Positions 62,063-64,000 of a DNA stretch of 64,000 nucleotides are shown here, in pieces (position 1 is the first letter of the stretch; each line of letters starts with the position of its first letter). The notes beneath the pieces are model-generated. The model was not told the DNA's origin, searched no databases, and saw nothing but the letters and a program-made list of their open reading frames with translations. Source of the stretch: Variovorax sp. 679 (GTDB lineage Bacteria > Pseudomonadota > Gammaproteobacteria > Burkholderiales > Burkholderiaceae_C); contig NZ_RXFS01000009.1 in assembly GCF_003952185.1 (NCBI RefSeq), forward strand, positions 241,428 through 305,427. The letters are read 5' to 3'. The position numbers and the translations under genes were made by a program.

Positions 62063-63658
62063 TCAGGCTGTCAGCAGCGCCTTGCGGCGCAGTGCGTCGA
62101 GCGCCAGCGCGACCTGCTTGCGGGCAAATTCCTTGACCACCGGCGGGTCGGTCAGTGGCTTGTCGTCCTGAACGAAGCGCAGGCGGTCGCTGCGCACCTC
62201 CGCTTCGAGGTGCTCGGCCAGGGCGTCGTGCGAGTGCGTGCCGTCGAGCAGGGGCAGCAGGCTCCGCTCGAGCACCGACACCGTCACGTATTCGTGCCAC
62301 TGGTTGCAAGCGCTGGTCGTGGCACTGCCCCCTTGCACGAAGCCCACGGCGCCCCGCACCGCGGGCAGTGCCTGCGGCAGGCTGGAGACCGCATCGGCCG
62401 TGGGCACCGGCGTACGCCTGACGCGCAAGGCGCCGAGGATCAGCAGTTCCTCGACCATTGCCATGACGACCGGTTCGACGGCCGCGACCGGTTGCCCCAT
62501 GAGCCCGGCCGCGGCCTCGACGAGGGCCGACGCGGACATCGAGGCTGGATAGCGCGCATCGAGCAAATGCGCCACGGCCTTCTGCGCGGGCAAGCGCATC
62601 GTGACCTTGAGGTTCCGGATCGCGACGCACGGCTGCTCGCGGGCATCGAGCGTGAAGGCTGCGCCGTCTTCGGTCTTGAACATGCCGGCGAATTCGAGCT
62701 GTCGGATGCGCGCGGGGTCCAGCTTGTAGCGGATGCTCCGGGCCCGCGACTGCCTGACCAGCAAGGTCTGGCGGAAAGTGCGGTTGACCAGGAAATCGAG
62801 GTACTGCTCCATCACCACCTGGCTGCCGCCGCATTCGCGCAGCAGCGGGTCGCGCACCTTGTCGCCGTAGTTCTGCACGAACATCGTCGACGGCTCCGCG
62901 TCGCACAGGTAGGCCAGGCCACGGGCCTCGGCACGCGCGACGAACTCCTTGAAGTAGCACGGTGCGTTGCACGGCTCGAGGAACTCGTGCAGCAGGTACG
63001 AACTGTTGGCGCTGCGCACGATGGGCATCGCCTCTTCGAGCGTCTTCTTCAGCACGCTGCCAGGTTGAGCCGACTGCTCGAGGAAGTCGAGCATGCCGCG
63101 CGCATAGGACAGCTTTTCTTCGGGCGTGTCGCGCGGACCGCCGCGCAGGATCATCGCGTCGCGCACGATCTCGCGCGCCTTCCAGCCCGGGTACACGTTG
63201 TAGCTCACGTAGGCCACCCCGTCGGGCGCGAGGTTCTCGCGGCAGATGCGCAGGATCGCGTCCTGCACCGGGCCCGGCACCCAGCTGTAGACGCCGTGGC
63301 AGACGATGTAGTCGAACTCGCCGAACGAGGCATCGATGTCCGCAAGATTGAAGACCTTGAGCTCGATGTTCGACAGCCCCGCACGCTCGATGGCCGCCAT
63401 GCCCTGCGCCACCTGCACCGCAGACAGGTCGACGCCGATCGCACGTGCCTCGGGGTGGCGCGCCGCAAAGGGAATCAGGTTGCCGCCGGCCGCGCAGCCG
63501 AGCTCCAGCACGCGGGCCGTTGCGGGAGAAGGAACGTCGAGGCCGAAGAGAAAGGCCAGGGCTTCAAGATGCTCCATCGCCGACTGTGGAAACGGATGCG
63601 AGTCATAGGGCACCGTGTCGTAGTAACTGGTCAACTCGGAGGTCAGGGAATCCGGCAC
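62063..63658 (-). CDS. class I methyltransferase with regulatory domain (PKMT1-like)
   Basis: A 531-residue protein: an N-terminal SAM-dependent methyltransferase domain (YYDTVPYDSHPFPQS, VLELGCAAGGNLIPFA, CHGVYSWVPG), the methyltransferase regulatory domain in the middle (about residues 210-300), and a C-terminal winged-helix-like region. This architecture is shared with the rickettsial outer-membrane-protein lysine methyltransferases PKMT1/2; the substrate here is unknown. The start is GTG at 63658, with AAGGA 7 bases upstream, matching the conserved N-terminus; the frame stays open further upstream but has no ribosome site. Confidence 0.86.
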   Translation of the reverse strand: MPDSLTSELTSYYDTVPYDSHPFPQSAMEHLEALAFLFGLDVPSPATARVLELGCAAGGNLIPFAARHPEARAIGVDLSAVQVAQGMAAIERAGLSNIELKVFNLADIDASFGEFDYIVCHGVYSWVPGPVQDAILRICRENLAPDGVAYVSYNVYPGWKAREIVRDAMILRGGPRDTPEEKLSYARGMLDFLEQSAQPGSVLKKTLEEAMPIVRSANSSYLLHEFLEPCNAPCYFKEFVARAEARGLAYLCDAEPSTMFVQNYGDKVRDPLLRECGGSQVVMEQYLDFLVNRTFRQTLLVRQSRARSIRYKLDPARIRQLEFAGMFKTEDGAAFTLDAREQPCVAIRNLKVTMRLPAQKAVAHLLDARYPASMSASALVEAAAGLMGQPVAAVEPVVMAMVEELLILGALRVRRTPVPTADAVSSLPQALPAVRGAVGFVQGGSATTSACNQWHEYVTVSVLERSLLPLLDGTHSHDALAEHLEAEVRSDRLRFVQDDKPLTDPPVVKEFARKQVALALDALRRKALLTA

Positions 63659-63808
63659 GGGCGTCCTTTTCGGGATCTGGGCGAGCAGCAAGAGCGGGAG
63701 ATTGCAGTGACTGCTATGTGACAGTGCTGGCCGACTATAGCCTCGCGCCCGGACGAAAAGAAGCGGAGCTGCACGAGGCTTCATCACGAATGTCGCGTGG
63801 ACAAAAAA

Positions 63809-63832
63809 AAGCCCAACCGCGAGGCTGGGCTT
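63809..63832 (-). terminator. strong intrinsic terminator (minus strand)
   Basis: Arms AAGCCCA and TGGGCTT (7 bp, with CC/GG continuing inside) are followed on the minus strand by an eight-base T-run. It should end a minus-strand transcript from a gene beyond the right edge, or insulate the methyltransferase promoter from it. Confidence 0.8.
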
Positions 63833-63917
63833 GAAAAAGCCTATCTGCTTGGCATGCATCAAGGCCCCCGCACAGGTTGACCAGCGGGGGACGGTTTACC
63901 CGTCAAGGAGAAATCGG

Positions 63918-64000
63918 ATGGGCAGGACAAACAAGCATCGAGCTGGGAGGCCAGCTTGTGAACAGCTTGTTTCTCATGCACGGAGTTTACTGTATATTCA
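63918..64000 (+). CDS. possible start of a plus-strand gene (partial)
   Basis: An ATG at 63918 with an AAGGAG site 7 bases upstream opens a frame (MGRTNKHRAGRPACEQ...) that is still open at the window edge after 27 codons. The ribosome site is good, but a LexA-like box falls inside this frame, which fits poorly with a coding region; it may be a short leader or chance frame. Confidence 0.3.
   Translation, partial: MGRTNKHRAGRPACEQLVSHARSLLYI
63988..64000 (+). promoter_or_regulatory. left half of a probable LexA (SOS) box
   Basis: TACTGTATATTCA at the very edge matches the first 13 bases of the LexA box pattern TACTGTATATnnATACAGTA. The right half (ACAG) would fall just outside. An SOS-controlled gene, possibly lexA, is expected to the right. 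Confidence 0.5.

Larger units (their letters stand above)
63659..64000. other. right-edge non-coding region
   Basis: This region contains, left to right, the presumed methyltransferase promoter (a TATAGT-like hexamer on the minus strand near 63736), the terminator at 63809-63832, a hairpin with arms CCCCCGC/GCGGGGG at 63865-63890, and another with arms AGCTGG/CCAGCT at 63941-63956. A direct repeat CAGCTTGT occurs at 63952-63959 and 63963-63970. The edge carries half of a LexA-like box. Confidence 0.5.

Noticed and set aside
63659..63862. N-terminal extension of the methyltransferase to an ATG at 63862
   Set aside because: The extra 68 residues have no conserved features and would read through the terminator-like hairpin at 63809-63832; GTG at 63658 has a good ribosome site and begins just before the conserved domain.

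Overview
The window is GC-rich and densely coded. Genes are packed into long co-directional runs, many joined by 4-base ATGA stop/start overlaps. Gene content (type VI secretion, an RND pump with NodT/OprM-type outer membrane factor, ntrBC next to glnA, a rickettsial-type lysine methyltransferase family member) points to an aerobic betaproteobacterium. Comamonadaceae, and within it Variovorax or a relative, is my inference; no rRNA or other marker in the window proves it.

Region 1 (1-16361, plus strand) is the distal part of a type VI secretion (T6SS) locus: a DUF4280 PAAR-like protein, then tssJ, tssK, tssL, tssM and tssA. Sheath, ATPase and VgrG genes are absent and presumably lie to the left. 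Two insertions make it unusual. Between the PAAR-like gene and tssJ sits an amino-acid module: a periplasmic binding protein, two divergent SDF-family symporters and an Asp/Glu-type racemase, coupled to tssJ by an ATGA overlap. After tssA come a 507-aa protein with a 27-residue repeat and a 498-aa protein combining a zinc ribbon, an F-box-like helix segment and a phospholipase D fold, both candidate effectors or accessory factors.

Region 2 (16374-21602, minus) encodes a three-subunit 2-oxoacid:acceptor oxidoreductase (GltD-like flavoprotein with ferredoxin-type clusters, fused gamma-alpha subunit, TPP beta subunit) followed by a CBS-domain protein. Region 3 (22134-25325, minus) is a two-component system: a 7TM sensor kinase and a receiver-AraC regulator. 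Diverging from it, region 4 (25558-38512, plus) holds a 2683-aa secreted protein of DUF11 and SdrD B-type repeats, a translationally coupled 1438-aa OmpA-domain/beta-barrel protein, and two small genes. The shared 232-bp intergenic region carries an 11-bp tandem repeat that suggests control by the AraC-type regulator.

Region 5 (38557-45808) is a tripartite RND efflux operon with a divergent TetR gene and a second TetR gene at its 3' end; the divergent promoters overlap face to face. Region 6 (45902-48293) is an arsenic operon: arsR, an ArsI-like C-As lyase, arsC and an Acr3-type pump. Region 7 holds xth with a TTG start and a lipoprotein gene, which converge on ntrC across a bidirectional terminator. 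Region 8 (49831-54670, minus) is glnA, a small secreted protein gene, ntrB and ntrC. glnA has a near-consensus sigma-54 promoter and an upstream NtrC-like site.

Region 9 (54817-63658, minus) carries general genes: CinA-like protein, EI24 membrane protein, sterol desaturase family protein, polysaccharide deacetylase, YncE-like beta-propeller, RsuA, gamma-glutamyltransferase and a methyltransferase. The right edge has a strong minus-strand terminator and half of a probable LexA box. I saw no tRNA, rRNA, CRISPR array or insertion sequence.
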